A stretch of 64,000 bases of DNA from Pseudomonadota bacterium (GCA_023388935.1 JAEWFG010000008.1:1-64000); one strand, 5' to 3'. Shown: positions 1 to 10,711, counted from the stretch's first letter. Notes: generated by a model not told the origin, from the letters alone. Numbers and translations are program-made.

Positions 1-2630
<2,630 letters not shown>

Positions 2631-2636
2631 ATCGCC

Positions 2637-3863
2637 ATGCGCCTCGTTCCGCGAGGAGGTGGGCCGCGCGATCCCAACTTAAGGGATCGCCTCTACGAAT
2701 TGCTGGAGCACGATCCCTTGGCCTACTCGGCCGGATCGCGCTTCATCCAGATCATCATCGGCGTCATCGTGCTCAACGTCGCCGCGATGATACTCGCCTC
2801 GGTGCCGGAGCTCGACGCGCAGTTCGGCGCGCTGTTCTCCGCGATCACAATCCTGTCCGTGATCGTGTTCGCGCTGGAATATGCTGCGCGGATGTGGACC
2901 GTGGCCGGCCACACGCCGCGCAAGGGCTCGGCGCTCGCCGACCGGCTCGGCTATGCTTTCTCGGCGCTCGGCATCATCGACCTCATGGCGTTCCTGCCGG
3001 CTGCGATCGTGCTCGCCATGGGCCGGCACGCGACGCTGGCCGCGCTCGGCGTGCTGCCGTTCTTCAAGCTGATCCGCTACTCGCCGGCGATGCGCTCGCT
3101 GCTCGCCGCCGTGCACGCCGAGCGGCGCGCGCTGATCGGCTGCGTCGTCATCCTGATCGGCGCGGTGCTGACCTTTGCCTCACTGCTCTACGCCATCGAG
3201 CGCGACGTGCAGCCGGACAAGCTCGGCACCATCCCGCAGGCGATGTGGTGGGCGATCGTGACGCTCGGCACCGTCGGCTATGGCGATGTCGTGCCGGTGA
3301 CGCCGCTCGGCAAATTCATCTCGGTGTTCGCGATCATCAGCGGCTTCGCCATGATCGCGCTGCCGGTCGCGATCATCTCGACGGCTTTCGCGGAAGAAGT
3401 AAAGCGGCGCGATTTCGTCGTCACTTGGGGCATGCTGGCGCGGGTGCCGCTGTTCTCGCATTTGTCGGCCTCCGAAATCGCCGACATCATGCGGCTGCTC
3501 AGGGCCCGCACCGTCGAGCAGGGCGAGATTCTGGTGCGCCGGGGCGACGCCGCCTCGTCGATGTATTTCATCACCGCCGGCGAGGTCGAGATCGCACTGC
3601 CGAGCCAGCATGTGCGGCTTGGCGACGGCACCTTCTTCGGCGAGATCGCACTGCTGCACAAGACCATGCGCAGCGGCACGGTGACGGCGACGCGCAAGAC
3701 GCGGCTGCTGCTGCTCGATGCCCAGGACTTTCACGCCCTGATCGAGCGCATGCCCACGCTCGCCGCCCACGTCCAGCAGACCGCGAAAGCGCGGCTGGAA
3801 GAGACCGGAGATCTCGCGGCCGACGAACTGGCGCAGGCGGAGAGCGAAGGTACCGACCGCTGA
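2637..3863 (+). CDS. Cyclic-nucleotide-gated six-TM potassium channel
   Basis: Inner-membrane K+ channel of the voltage-gated-like, cAMP-regulated type known from the MlotiK1 family of rhizobia. The N-terminal half has about six hydrophobic segments. The selectivity filter TVGYGD is at about residues 212-217, just before the last TM helix. A C-linker and a cyclic-nucleotide-binding domain follow (about residues 275-390), with the phosphate-cassette-like stretch GTFFGEIALLHKTMRSGT. The 408-residue length fits a CNG channel with one CNBD. It lies 6 bases after alaS and converges with the DUF3455 gene, 4 bases away. A second membrane protein with a cNMP domain lies at 37.8 kb. Ligand and physiological role are inferred from family only. 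Confidence 0.9.
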   Translation: MRLVPRGGGPRDPNLRDRLYELLEHDPLAYSAGSRFIQIIIGVIVLNVAAMILASVPELDAQFGALFSAITILSVIVFALEYAARMWTVAGHTPRKGSALADRLGYAFSALGIIDLMAFLPAAIVLAMGRHATLAALGVLPFFKLIRYSPAMRSLLAAVHAERRALIGCVVILIGAVLTFASLLYAIERDVQPDKLGTIPQAMWWAIVTLGTVGYGDVVPVTPLGKFISVFAIISGFAMIALPVAIISTAFAEEVKRRDFVVTWGMLARVPLFSHLSASEIADIMRLLRARTVEQGEILVRRGDAASSMYFITAGEVEIALPSQHVRLGDGTFFGEIALLHKTMRSGTVTATRKTRLLLLDAQDFHALIERMPTLAAHVQQTAKARLEETGDLAADELAQAESEGTDR

Positions 3864-3867
3864 GCAG

Positions 3868-4371
3868 TCAGCCTTTGCGCAGGAAAACGTAATCCGCCGA
3901 GTAGGGCGCGCTCCTGAACTCGCCGGCCTCGTCGCAAGCTCCGTCGAGCTTGCCGCCATGGGTGTTGATGCGCTGGACGGTGGTTACGGGCATGAGGACG
4001 CCGCTGCCGCGGTGAGCGGTGACTTCCAGCTTCAGCCAGGGAATATCGGCGGTCGTCGCACCCGGCGCGTTGCCCGCGGCCTTGGCGGCCACGGCGCTGC
4101 CGTCGATGTGCTCCCAGTTCGGACCGGCATAGTGACGACCGACGGTATTGCCCTCGGAGAGCAGCGTCGCGATCGGCTCGCGGAAAGCCCAGGCGAGCTT
4201 TCCATCAGCGCCGGCCTTGCACTCGTAGACCTGCGCGCCCTCGGCGTGGACGCTGAGTACGACAGTCTCGCCGGGTGCGGCGATGGCCTCAGGGAGCGGG
4301 TCGGCGGCCCTGGTTTGCCCGGCCATGGCCGAAAGCAACGCCAGGCAGGGGGCAGCTAGCTTGATGGACAT
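3868..4371 (-). CDS. Exported DUF3455 protein
   Basis: 167-residue protein with an N-terminal signal peptide (hydrophobic LAAPCLALLSAMAG, then TRAADP as likely cleavage region), so probably periplasmic. The mature part fits the DUF3455 family: VYECKAG near the start, WEHIDGSAV in the middle and the conserved C-terminal YSADYVFLRKG. The function of the family is unknown to me; no enzyme motif is evident. GGAGA precedes the ATG at a normal distance. The gene lies downstream of icd on the same strand, but the strong icd terminator sits between them, so it should have its own promoter. It converges with the K+ channel gene. Confidence 0.8.
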   Translation of the reverse strand: MSIKLAAPCLALLSAMAGQTRAADPLPEAIAAPGETVVLSVHAEGAQVYECKAGADGKLAWAFREPIATLLSEGNTVGRHYAGPNWEHIDGSAVAAKAAGNAPGATTADIPWLKLEVTAHRGSGVLMPVTTVQRINTHGGKLDGACDEAGEFRSAPYSADYVFLRKG

Positions 4372-4392
4372 GGTCGTTCTCCGCGCCGGGTC

Positions 4393-4428
4393 AAAAAAAG
4401 AACGGGCCGCGCTTGAGGCGCGGCCCGT
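4393..4428 (-). terminator. Intrinsic terminator of icd
   Basis: A perfect 11-bp hairpin (arms 4402-4412 and 4418-4428, 5-base loop) is followed on the minus strand by a run of seven T (A-run at 4393-4399 on the plus strand). It lies 38 bases past the icd stop and is a textbook Rho-independent terminator. Confidence 0.9.
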
Positions 4429-4466
4429 GATGATGTTCGACCCAGTCGGGCGAAATTGCGGGCAGC

Positions 4467-5681
4467 TTACGCCGACAGTGCCTTCGTCAGGTTCTCGGCG
4501 ACCTTGTCGAGGAAGCCCGTGGTCGACAGCCAGCGCTGGTCGGCGCCGACCAGCAGCGCGAGGTCCTTGGTCATGTAGCCGGCCTCGACGGTGTCGACGC
4601 AGACCTTCTCGAGCGTCGTGGCGAACTTGGCCAGATCGGCATTGTTGTCGAGCTTGGCGCGGTGCGACAGGCCACGGGTCCAGGCGAAGATCGACGCGAT
4701 CGAATTGGTCGAGGTCTCCTTGCCCTTCTGGTGCTCGCGGTAGTGGCGGGTCACCGTGCCGTGGGCGGCCTCGGCTTCCACGGTCTTGCCGTCGGGGGTG
4801 AGCAGCACCGAGGTCATCAGGCCGAGCGAGCCGTAGCCCTGCGCGACCGTGTCCGACTGCACGTCGCCGTCATAATTCTTGCAGGCCCAGACATAGCCGC
4901 CGGACCACTTCAGGGCCGAGGCCACCATGTCGTCGATCAGGCGGTGCTCGTAGGTCAGGCCCTTGGCGTCGAATTCCTTCTTGAACTCGCGGTCGAAGAC
5001 GTCCTGGAAGATGTCCTTGAAGCGGCCGTCATAGACCTTGAGGATGGTGTTCTTGGTCGAGAGATAGACCGGATAGTTGCGCAGCAGGCCGTAGTTGAAG
5101 GAGGCGCGGGCGAAGTCGATGATGGAATCGTCGAGATTGTACATCTGCATGGCGACGCCGGAGCCGGGAGCCTTGAACACTTCGCGCTCGATCACGGTGC
5201 CGTCCTCGCCGACGAACTTCATCGACAGCGTGCCCTTGCCCGGGAACTTGATGTCCGTGGCGCGGTACTGGTCGCCATAGGCGTGACGGCCAATGATGAT
5301 CGGCTTGGTCCAGCCGGGAACGAGGCGCGGCACGTTCTTGCAGATGATCGGCTCGCGGAAGATGCAGCCGCCGAGGATGTTGCGGATGGTGCCGTTCGGC
5401 GACTTCCACATCTGCTTGAGGTTGAACTCCTTCACCCGGGCTTCGTCCGGGGTGATGGTGGCGCACTTGACGCCGACGCCGACCTTCTTGATCGCCTCGG
5501 CGGCGTCGATCGTCACCTGATCATTGGTGTGGTCGCGGTGTTCCATCCCCAGGTCGAAATACATCAGCTCGACATCGAGGTACGGGTTGATCAGCTTGTC
5601 CTTGATGTACTGCCAGATGATCCGGGTCATCTCGTCGCCATCGAGTTCGACGACGGGGTTGGTCACCTTGATTTTTGCCAT
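4467..5681 (-). CDS. icd: NADP-dependent isocitrate dehydrogenase
   Basis: Oxidative decarboxylation of isocitrate to 2-oxoglutarate, TCA cycle, cytoplasm. The start is placed at the ATG of MAKIKVTNPVVELDGDEMTR, which matches the eukaryotic/rhizobial-type (homodimeric, about 405-residue) IDH family. The frame stays open upstream to 5966 but that extension is unlike the family and the region is a divergent promoter. Recognisable parts include the substrate/metal-binding stretch NGTIRNILGGCIFREP and the later AEAAHGTVTRHYREH segment. Product is 404 residues, the expected length. It is followed by a strong intrinsic terminator and is divergent from the trmJ fusion gene. Identification is secure. 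Confidence 0.97.
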   Translation of the reverse strand: MAKIKVTNPVVELDGDEMTRIIWQYIKDKLINPYLDVELMYFDLGMEHRDHTNDQVTIDAAEAIKKVGVGVKCATITPDEARVKEFNLKQMWKSPNGTIRNILGGCIFREPIICKNVPRLVPGWTKPIIIGRHAYGDQYRATDIKFPGKGTLSMKFVGEDGTVIEREVFKAPGSGVAMQMYNLDDSIIDFARASFNYGLLRNYPVYLSTKNTILKVYDGRFKDIFQDVFDREFKKEFDAKGLTYEHRLIDDMVASALKWSGGYVWACKNYDGDVQSDTVAQGYGSLGLMTSVLLTPDGKTVEAEAAHGTVTRHYREHQKGKETSTNSIASIFAWTRGLSHRAKLDNNADLAKFATTLEKVCVDTVEAGYMTKDLALLVGADQRWLSTTGFLDKVAENLTKALSA

Positions 5682-6019
5682 GATCGGGGAAGCCTCTTGG
5701 GAACGGCGCGTTTGGCGCCAATTGGAATATCCGGGGCCTCTTAGCACCGGGAAGCGGCGGGCGAAAGCCAAGTGATTATGCAGTTTTAGCTCATCCAGCT
5801 TCCACAGATGGGGAGCGGGAGCGACCCTGCCACGGCGGCGGGCCTCAGGCTTCGGAAGAGATTCAAAAGCCGATTCTAACCCCGTTATTTCCCTTGAGAA
5901 TTTTGTCAGGACAGGCGAACGACAGGCGAACGGGCAAAGCCGGCCCGGACGTCGGCTTTGAATCAATTCCTAAAAGCGCCTCTGCAAGGCCTTGAGAACC
6001 AGTGTGAAAGCGAAACGAG
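5682..6019. other. Divergent intergenic region icd / trmJ
   Basis: 338 bases without a supportable gene. It must carry the divergent promoters of icd and the trmJ fusion. It contains a perfect head-to-tail duplication of the 11-mer GACAGGCGAAC at 5910-5920 and 5921-5931. No clear sigma-70 boxes were recognised. Confidence 0.5.
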
Positions 6020-7219
6020 ATGTCGGGGACTGACAAGAGCAAGGCGGGCCTTTCCCTCGACGGTCCCATCGTGATCCTGGTCGAGCCGCAGCTGGGTGAA
6101 AATATCGGTATGGCGGCGCGGGCCATGGGCAACTTCGCCCTGAGCCGCCTGCGCATCGTCAACCCCCGCGACGGCTGGCCCAACATCGCCGCCCAGCGCG
6201 CCGCGGCCGGCGCCGACCACATCCTGGAACGGGTCGAATTGTTCGACACGGTCGAGCAGGCGGTCGCCGACCTCGACCTGCTGTTCGCCACCACCGCCCG
6301 CGCCCACGACCAGGCCAAGCCGGTGGTGGGGCCAGAGGCCGCAGCAAGCGAGATCTCGGGTCACGTCACGACGGGGGGCAAGGCTGGCATCCTGTTCGGC
6401 CGGGAGCGCTGGGGGCTGACCAACGAGGAGGTCGGGCTCTCCAACCGCATCATCACCTTCCCGGTCAATCCGGGCTTTGCTTCACTGAACCTCGCCCAGG
6501 CCGTGCTGCTGGTCGGCTATGAATGGTTCAAGCTGATGACGTCGGGCGAACTGCCGCACGCCATGCCGGAGCGCTCCGAGCGCGCCTCGCAGCACCAGAT
6601 GCAGGCCTTCTTCGACAATCTCGTACGCGAGCTCGACCGGGTCGAATTCCTGCGCCCGGCCGAGAAGCGCGACACCATGCTGGTCAACCTGCGCAATATC
6701 TTCAGCCGCATGGAGCCGACCAAGCAGGACATGCACACCCTGCACGGGGTCATCATGGCGATCGCCGAAGGGCGCAAGGGCCCGGCCAAGGGCGGCGTGC
6801 TCGACGGCGAACAGGCCACGCGCCTGCGCGCGCTGCTGGCCGAGCACGGACAGGGCGGCGGCGTGCCCGACAGCGGCTCTACGGTGCGCGGCCTCGCCCG
6901 CCTGCTCCGCCGCAACCCGACCGACGCCGAACGCCTGCTCTGGCAGGCCCTGACCCGCGACCGCCGCTTCGCCGGCCAGTTCAAGCGCCAGACCCCGGTC
7001 GGCCGGCACATCCCGGATTTTGTCTCCTTTCCACACCGGATCGCGATCGAGCTGGTGAATCCGGGTGAGGGCGAGACGATCGCCGCCGACCGCGCGTCGC
7101 GGCGCGCTTGGCTCGAGGCGCGTGACTATCGCGTGCTGGAGATCCGGGCGGCTGATGTGGAGCGTGATCTCGAAGCGGAGCTGGTGCGGCTGCAGGGGAT
7201 GATGTCCCAGAGCGTGTAA
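6020..7219 (+). CDS. trmJ: TrmJ-type tRNA 2'-O-methyltransferase fused to a DUF559 nuclease-like domain
   Basis: The first 280 or so residues are a SPOUT-class methyltransferase of the TrmJ family, which 2'-O-methylates position 32 of tRNAs using SAM. Family motifs are PQLGENIGMAARAMGNF at the start, FGRERWGLTNEE, and the knot motif NPGFASLNLAQAV. From about residue 290 to the end (RGLARLLRRNPTDAERLLW onward) the chain matches the DUF559/Vsr-like PD-(D/E)XK fold: an R-rich helix, GRHIPDFVSF, IAIELV, and DYRVLEI. In ordinary DUF559 proteins the IEL segment continues with an acidic residue and a QH-type motif; here it reads IELVNPGEGET, so one catalytic acid seems lost. The domain may be an RNA-binding appendage. 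The fusion is read through without a frame break. Confidence 0.88.
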   Translation: MSGTDKSKAGLSLDGPIVILVEPQLGENIGMAARAMGNFALSRLRIVNPRDGWPNIAAQRAAAGADHILERVELFDTVEQAVADLDLLFATTARAHDQAKPVVGPEAAASEISGHVTTGGKAGILFGRERWGLTNEEVGLSNRIITFPVNPGFASLNLAQAVLLVGYEWFKLMTSGELPHAMPERSERASQHQMQAFFDNLVRELDRVEFLRPAEKRDTMLVNLRNIFSRMEPTKQDMHTLHGVIMAIAEGRKGPAKGGVLDGEQATRLRALLAEHGQGGGVPDSGSTVRGLARLLRRNPTDAERLLWQALTRDRRFAGQFKRQTPVGRHIPDFVSFPHRIAIELVNPGEGETIAADRASRRAWLEARDYRVLEIRAADVERDLEAELVRLQGMMSQSV

Positions 7220-7220
7220 G

Positions 7221-7350
7221 TCTCGTAGGCAAAGCGACTTGTCCGCCGTAGCTCGAAGAGCGAAGGCGCAAGCGTGCCCGTCATGTCGATCAACGAAGCT
7301 GAAACAGAAATGGTGGGCACGGCGCTGCGCGCCTTTGCCCGCCCTGCGAG
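7221..7350. repeat. Degenerate inverted-repeat element
   Basis: Within the 321-base gap between trmJ and cynS, the stretch around 7265-7285 (GGCGCAAGCGTGCCCGTCAT) is imperfectly complementary to 7310-7340 (ATGGTGGGCACGGCGC followed by GCGCGCCTTTGCC). The layout resembles the interspersed intergenic repeats of Bradyrhizobium genomes. No ORF is supported here. Confidence 0.4.
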
Positions 7351-7435
7351 ATCCGGCGTCGATCAAGCAGTTTACTGACGCTTTGCCGCGCGAGGCGAGG
7401 GCGCAGGTATGAGCCCCTGACCTCATCCATTGGCA

Positions 7436-7466
7436 CGTTTCGTGCCTTCCAAGGCGACACGAAACG
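7436..7466. promoter_or_regulatory. Inverted repeat upstream of cynS
   Basis: CGTTTCGTG (7436-7444) is repeated inverted as CACGAAACG (7458-7466) with a 13-base spacer that itself holds CCTTCCAAGG. The dyad ends 74 bases before the cynS start, a position suited to an operator, but the regulator is not known and no regulator gene is adjacent. Confidence 0.4.
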
Positions 7467-7540
7467 GCGTTGCTTCTATCCTGCTGCCCTGGAGGGGACG
7501 GATCGGCGCGACACGATGCGTAGCCAAAGGAGACCCTGAC

Positions 7541-8029
7541 ATGAAACGCGAAGACCTCACCGAAAAGTTGCTCGACATCAAGCGCGAGAAGGGCTGGAGC
7601 TGGAAGTATATCTGCGACCACGTCGGCGGCTATTCGGAGGTGCTGATCGTCGGCGCGATCCTTGGCCAGATGAAATTGACGAAGCCGCAGGCGGCCAACG
7701 CAGGTGAGCTGTTCGGCCTGTCGAAGGCCGAGACCGCGATGCTGAACGAGGTGCCGATGCGCGGCACCGGCACGCCGATGCCGCCGACCGATCCCCTGAT
7801 CTATCGCTTCTACGAGATGGTGATGGTGAACGGCCCGGCCTGGAAGGCACTGATCGAGGAGGAATTCGGCGACGGCATCATGTCGGCGATCGACTTCGAC
7901 ATCGGGATCGAGCGCGTCGCGAATCCGAAGGGGGACCGCGTCAAGATCACGATGAGCGGGAAGTTCCTGCCGTACAAATATTACGGCGCCAGCGGCAACG
8001 TGCCGGAGTACGGGTTCAAGGAAGGCTAA
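7541..8029 (+). CDS. cynS: Cyanate hydratase (cyanase)
   Basis: Converts cyanate and bicarbonate to ammonia and CO2 (via carbamate), detoxifying cyanate and yielding nitrogen. The 162-residue product matches cyanase along its full length: an N-terminal helical DNA-binding-like domain (REDLTEKLLDIKREKGWSW) and the catalytic C-terminal domain. Expected catalytic residues are present as R89 and E92 in YRFYEM and S115 in GIMSAI. The start is the ATG after a strong AAAGGAG. A longer in-frame reading upstream has no family support. There is no cynT or cynR next to it; an inverted repeat 74 bases upstream is a candidate operator. A palindrome behind the stop may terminate transcription. Confidence 0.96.
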   Translation: MKREDLTEKLLDIKREKGWSWKYICDHVGGYSEVLIVGAILGQMKLTKPQAANAGELFGLSKAETAMLNEVPMRGTGTPMPPTDPLIYRFYEMVMVNGPAWKALIEEEFGDGIMSAIDFDIGIERVANPKGDRVKITMSGKFLPYKYYGASGNVPEYGFKEG

Positions 8030-8048
8030 CGCGGGCGAGTGGCGAATC

Positions 8049-8081
8049 GCGAGTAGCGAATGGGGCCCATTCGCTACTCGC
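8049..8081. terminator. Palindromic stem-loop between convergent genes
   Basis: A 16-bp near-perfect palindrome (8049-8064 / 8066-8081) sits between the stops of cynS and the zeta-inhibitor gene. The flanking bases repeat parts of the arms (GCGAAT, GCCACTC). There is no T-run, so if it terminates transcription it does so through the stem alone. Confidence 0.45.
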
Positions 8082-8095
8082 CACTCCCTATTCGC

Positions 8096-8419
8096 CTACT
8101 TCCCGGCTTTCACCTCGGCGGCTGCCACGGCGATCAGCTCGTTCATCTTGGTGCGAATCGCCTGCTCGGTGAGGGCGACGTTCTTGGCTGCAAAATCGGC
8201 CATGATCTTCCGCAGGACGTCGCCGTCGCCGGCTTCCTCGAAATCGGCCGCGACCACCTCCTTGGCATAGGCCGCGGCGGCCTCGCCGGTGATGCCGAGC
8301 TGCTCGGCGGCCCATAGCCCGAGCAACCGGTTGCGGCGGGCTTCCGCCTTGAATCTCAGCTCCTCGTCGAGGGCGAACTTCTTCTCGAAACCTTCCTCGC
8401 GCTTATTGAACTCGTTCAT
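8096..8419 (-). CDS. F1-ATPase inhibitor zeta subunit (DUF1476)
   Basis: 107-residue cytoplasmic protein of the DUF1476 family, the alphaproteobacterial zeta subunit that blocks ATP hydrolysis by F1Fo-ATP synthase. The start at MNEFNKREEGFEKKFALDEE matches the family's inhibitory N-terminus (FxxREKAFE-like) and is chosen over a longer in-frame reading. The rest is the expected four-helix body (RRNRLLGLWAAEQLG, then FEEAGDGDVLRKIMADF). It converges with cynS and is divergent from purC. In this order it is often found close to purine genes in related genomes; a functional link is not implied. Confidence 0.88.
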   Translation of the reverse strand: MNEFNKREEGFEKKFALDEELRFKAEARRNRLLGLWAAEQLGITGEAAAAYAKEVVAADFEEAGDGDVLRKIMADFAAKNVALTEQAIRTKMNELIAVAAAEVKAGK

Positions 8420-8724
8420 GCGTCTTTTTCCCTGCTGAATCGAAGCTGGACCGTCGTTGCGGCGGCCCGGGTGCATGCCTAGATACGGGGCACGAATCGG
8501 CAAAACAACGAGCCGTTAAGCCGCAGGCAAGACGGTATAATTCAGTGCCGGACAGGCTGGATCGATTGTACTGGGACAGCCAATCGGATAGGTTGCCTAG
8601 GGCTTGGTTCCCGTTCTGTTTCCACGGGGTTCCTGGCCGTTCACGGCAGCTCCGCTGTGGGTCGCAATCCTGGTAACCGGAGCACACCAATTACATGGAT
8701 TTCAACAAAACACGGTACATCCCC
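8420..8724. other. Divergent region upstream of purC
   Basis: 305 bases between the zeta gene and purC without a gene. A perfect TATAAT at 8536-8541 (plus strand) could be the purC -10 box, though no good -35 is seen 16-18 bases upstream. If used it would give purC an mRNA leader of about 180 bases. I recognised no known riboswitch in that leader. Confidence 0.35.
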
Positions 8725-9492
8725 ATGAGCCGTCGGCGTCGTATTTATGAAGGCAAGGCAAAGGTTCTTTACGAAGGCCCGGAGCCCGGTACCCTGATCC
8801 AGCACTTCAAGGATGACGCGACCGCGTTCAATGCGAAAAAGCATCAGGTGATCGAGGGCAAGGGTGTCCTCAACAACCGGATCTCGGAGTACCTGTTTCA
8901 GCACCTCAACGACATCGGGGTGCCGACCCACTTCATCCGCCGCCTCAACATGCGCGAGCAGTTGATCCGCGAGGTCGAGATCGTGCCGCTCGAGGTGGTG
9001 GTGCGGAACGTCGCCGCCGGCTCGCTGTCGCAACGCCTCGGCATCGAGGAGGGCACGCAGCTGCCCCGTTCGATCATCGAATTCTACTACAAGAACGACC
9101 AGCTCAACGACCCCATGGTGTCGGAAGAGCACATCACCGCCTTCGGCTGGGCGACGCCGCAAGAGATCGACGACATCATGGCGCTCGCCATCCGCGTCAA
9201 CGACTTCCTCACCGGCCTCTTCCTCGGCATCGGCATCCGTCTCGTCGACTTCAAGATGGAGTGTGGCCGGCTGTTCGAAAACGAGATGATGCGGATCATC
9301 GTCGCCGACGAGATCTCGCCGGACTCCTGTCGTCTGTGGGACATCAAGTCGAACGAGAAGCTCGACAAGGACCGTTTCCGCCGCGACCTCGGTGGGCTGC
9401 TCGAGGCCTATACCGAAGTCGCCAAACGCCTCGGTATCCTCATGGAGAACGAGCGGCCGGTGGGCTCCGGCCCGGTGCTGGTGAAGAGCTGA
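8725..9492 (+). CDS. purC: Phosphoribosylaminoimidazole-succinocarboxamide synthase
   Basis: SAICAR synthetase, step 7-8 of de novo purine synthesis: ATP-dependent ligation of aspartate to CAIR. The start is put at MSRRRRIYEGKAKVLYEG because the EGKAK motif of PurC lies close to the N-terminus in the family. An in-frame ATG 30 bases upstream (8695) is the alternative, and neither has a strong Shine-Dalgarno sequence. Also visible are FKDDATAFN, the substrate loop RNVAAGSLSQRLG and the SPDSCRLWD motif. 255 residues. It is followed 14 bases later by purS and then purQ, giving a purine operon. Confidence 0.96.
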   Translation: MSRRRRIYEGKAKVLYEGPEPGTLIQHFKDDATAFNAKKHQVIEGKGVLNNRISEYLFQHLNDIGVPTHFIRRLNMREQLIREVEIVPLEVVVRNVAAGSLSQRLGIEEGTQLPRSIIEFYYKNDQLNDPMVSEEHITAFGWATPQEIDDIMALAIRVNDFLTGLFLGIGIRLVDFKMECGRLFENEMMRIIVADEISPDSCRLWDIKSNEKLDKDRFRRDLGGLLEAYTEVAKRLGILMENERPVGSGPVLVKS

Positions 9493-9506
9493 GAGGGATT
9501 ATCAAC

Positions 9507-9749
9507 GTGAAGGCACGTGTTACCGTTACCCTGAAGACGGGCATCCTCGATCCGCAGGGCAAGGCCATCGAAGGCGCGCTGAAATCGCTCGGCATCGACG
9601 GCGTCGCCGGTGTCCGCCAGGGCAAGGTGTTCGACATCGAGCTTGCCGGCGCCGACAAGGCCAAGGCCGAAGCGGCGCTGAAGGAAGCCGCCGACAAGCT
9701 CCTGGCGAACACCGTGATCGAGAATTACGCGATCGAGATGAAGGCTTAG
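9507..9749 (+). CDS. purS: Phosphoribosylformylglycinamidine synthase, PurS subunit
   Basis: 80-residue small subunit of the three-part FGAM synthetase (PurS-PurQ-PurL), which couples glutamine hydrolysis by PurQ to amidation on PurL. It has the family pattern: a short strand (KARVTVTLKTGILDPQGKAI), helix, VRQGKVFDIEL and a C-terminal helix/strand (NTVIENYAIEM). The start is GTG preceded by GAGAGGGA. It lies in the purC-purS-purQ operon. The need for PurS agrees with the small form of PurL (736 residues) encoded 3.4 kb downstream. Confidence 0.95.
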   Translation: MKARVTVTLKTGILDPQGKAIEGALKSLGIDGVAGVRQGKVFDIELAGADKAKAEAALKEAADKLLANTVIENYAIEMKA

Positions 9750-9759
9750 GAAGGGCAAC

Positions 9760-9993
9760 ATGGCCGACGTCACAGCCGAATTGATGTTCGGGGTAATGAA
9801 GTCGATGCAGGCCAGGCTTGCGCAGGTCGATGGAAAGATCGACGAGCTCAAGCAGGAAATGCAGGCCATGCGCACCTCTCAAACAGGCATTCGCCACGAG
9901 ATCACCAGCGTTTTTCAGGAGATTTCCAGCGTTCATGCCACTCTCGTCCGCCACGAAGGTCGCTTGGACCGTATTGAAAACCGCCTCAACTGA
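9760..9993 (+). CDS. Small coiled-coil protein between purS and purQ
   Basis: 77 residues, 10 bases behind purS and 16 before purQ on the same strand. After a short N-terminus (MADVTAELMFGVMKSMQ) almost the whole chain reads as one amphipathic helix with heptad spacing (RLAQVDGKIDELKQEMQAM, later VHATLVRHEGRLDRIENRL), so a dimeric or trimeric coiled coil is likely. There is no membrane segment or signal peptide. Function is unknown. Position inside the FGAM synthetase operon suggests co-expression with PurS/PurQ; a structural role in that complex is only a guess. AGGGCAAC before the ATG is a plausible ribosome binding site. Confidence 0.75.
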   Translation: MADVTAELMFGVMKSMQARLAQVDGKIDELKQEMQAMRTSQTGIRHEITSVFQEISSVHATLVRHEGRLDRIENRLN

Positions 9994-10009
9994 ACGACGC
10001 ACCCGCCCC

Positions 10010-10711
10010 ATGAAAGCCGCCATCCTCGTCTTCCCCGGAATCAATCGCGAGCGCGACATGGCTCGCGCGCTGAAGCTCATCTCGGGCCACGAGCCCGCGA
10101 TGGTCTGGCACGCCGAGACCTCGCTGCCTGCGGGCACCGACCTCGTGGTCGTGCCCGGCGGCTTCTCCTATGGCGACTATCTGCGCTGTGGTGCGATTGC
10201 TGCACGGGCGCCGGTGATGGATGCGGTGCGTGACTATGCGGCGAAGGGCGGGCTCGTGCTCGGCGTCTGCAACGGTTTCCAGATCCTCTGCGAGTCCGGC
10301 CTTTTGCCGGGCGTGCTGATGCGCAATGAGCGGCTGAAATTCATCTGCCACGACGTGCATCTGCGCGTCGAGCGCTCCGACACGCCGTTCACCCGCGGCT
10401 ACAATGCCGGGCAGGTGATCCGCGTGCCGGTCGCCCATGGCGAGGGCAATTACGAGGCGGATGAAGAGACCATCAAGCGGCTCGAAGGCGAAGGGCGGGT
10501 GCTCTACCGCTACTGCTCCGCCGACGGCGTCGTCGACGAGGCCTCCAACATCAACGGCGCCGCGAACTCCATCGCTGGCATCGTCAACGACAGGGGCAAC
10601 GTGCTCGGCATGATGCCGCATCCCGAAAACCACGTCGAAGACATCATGGGCTGCACCGACGGCCGCGGCCTGTTTGCCGGCCTCGTCCAGCATCTGGAAA
10701 AAGCTGCGTGA
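10010..10711 (+). CDS. purQ: Phosphoribosylformylglycinamidine synthase, PurQ glutaminase subunit
   Basis: Class I glutamine amidotransferase subunit of FGAM synthetase. Hydrolyses glutamine and feeds ammonia to PurL. The start at MKAAILVFPGINRERDM fits the family N-terminus. The nucleophile elbow GLVLGVCNGFQIL carries the catalytic Cys (about residue 87), and the His/Glu of the triad sit in MMPHPENHVED near the C-terminus. 233 residues. The stop codon overlaps the GTG start of the next gene by GTGA, so translation of the two may be coupled. Confidence 0.96.
   Translation: MKAAILVFPGINRERDMARALKLISGHEPAMVWHAETSLPAGTDLVVVPGGFSYGDYLRCGAIAARAPVMDAVRDYAAKGGLVLGVCNGFQILCESGLLPGVLMRNERLKFICHDVHLRVERSDTPFTRGYNAGQVIRVPVAHGEGNYEADEETIKRLEGEGRVLYRYCSADGVVDEASNINGAANSIAGIVNDRGNVLGMMPHPENHVEDIMGCTDGRGLFAGLVQHLEKAA

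Noticed and set aside
4662..5744. 360-codon open frame on the plus strand
   Set aside because: Antisense to icd; rich in Asp, His, Val, Leu and Gly as expected of the complement of coding DNA.
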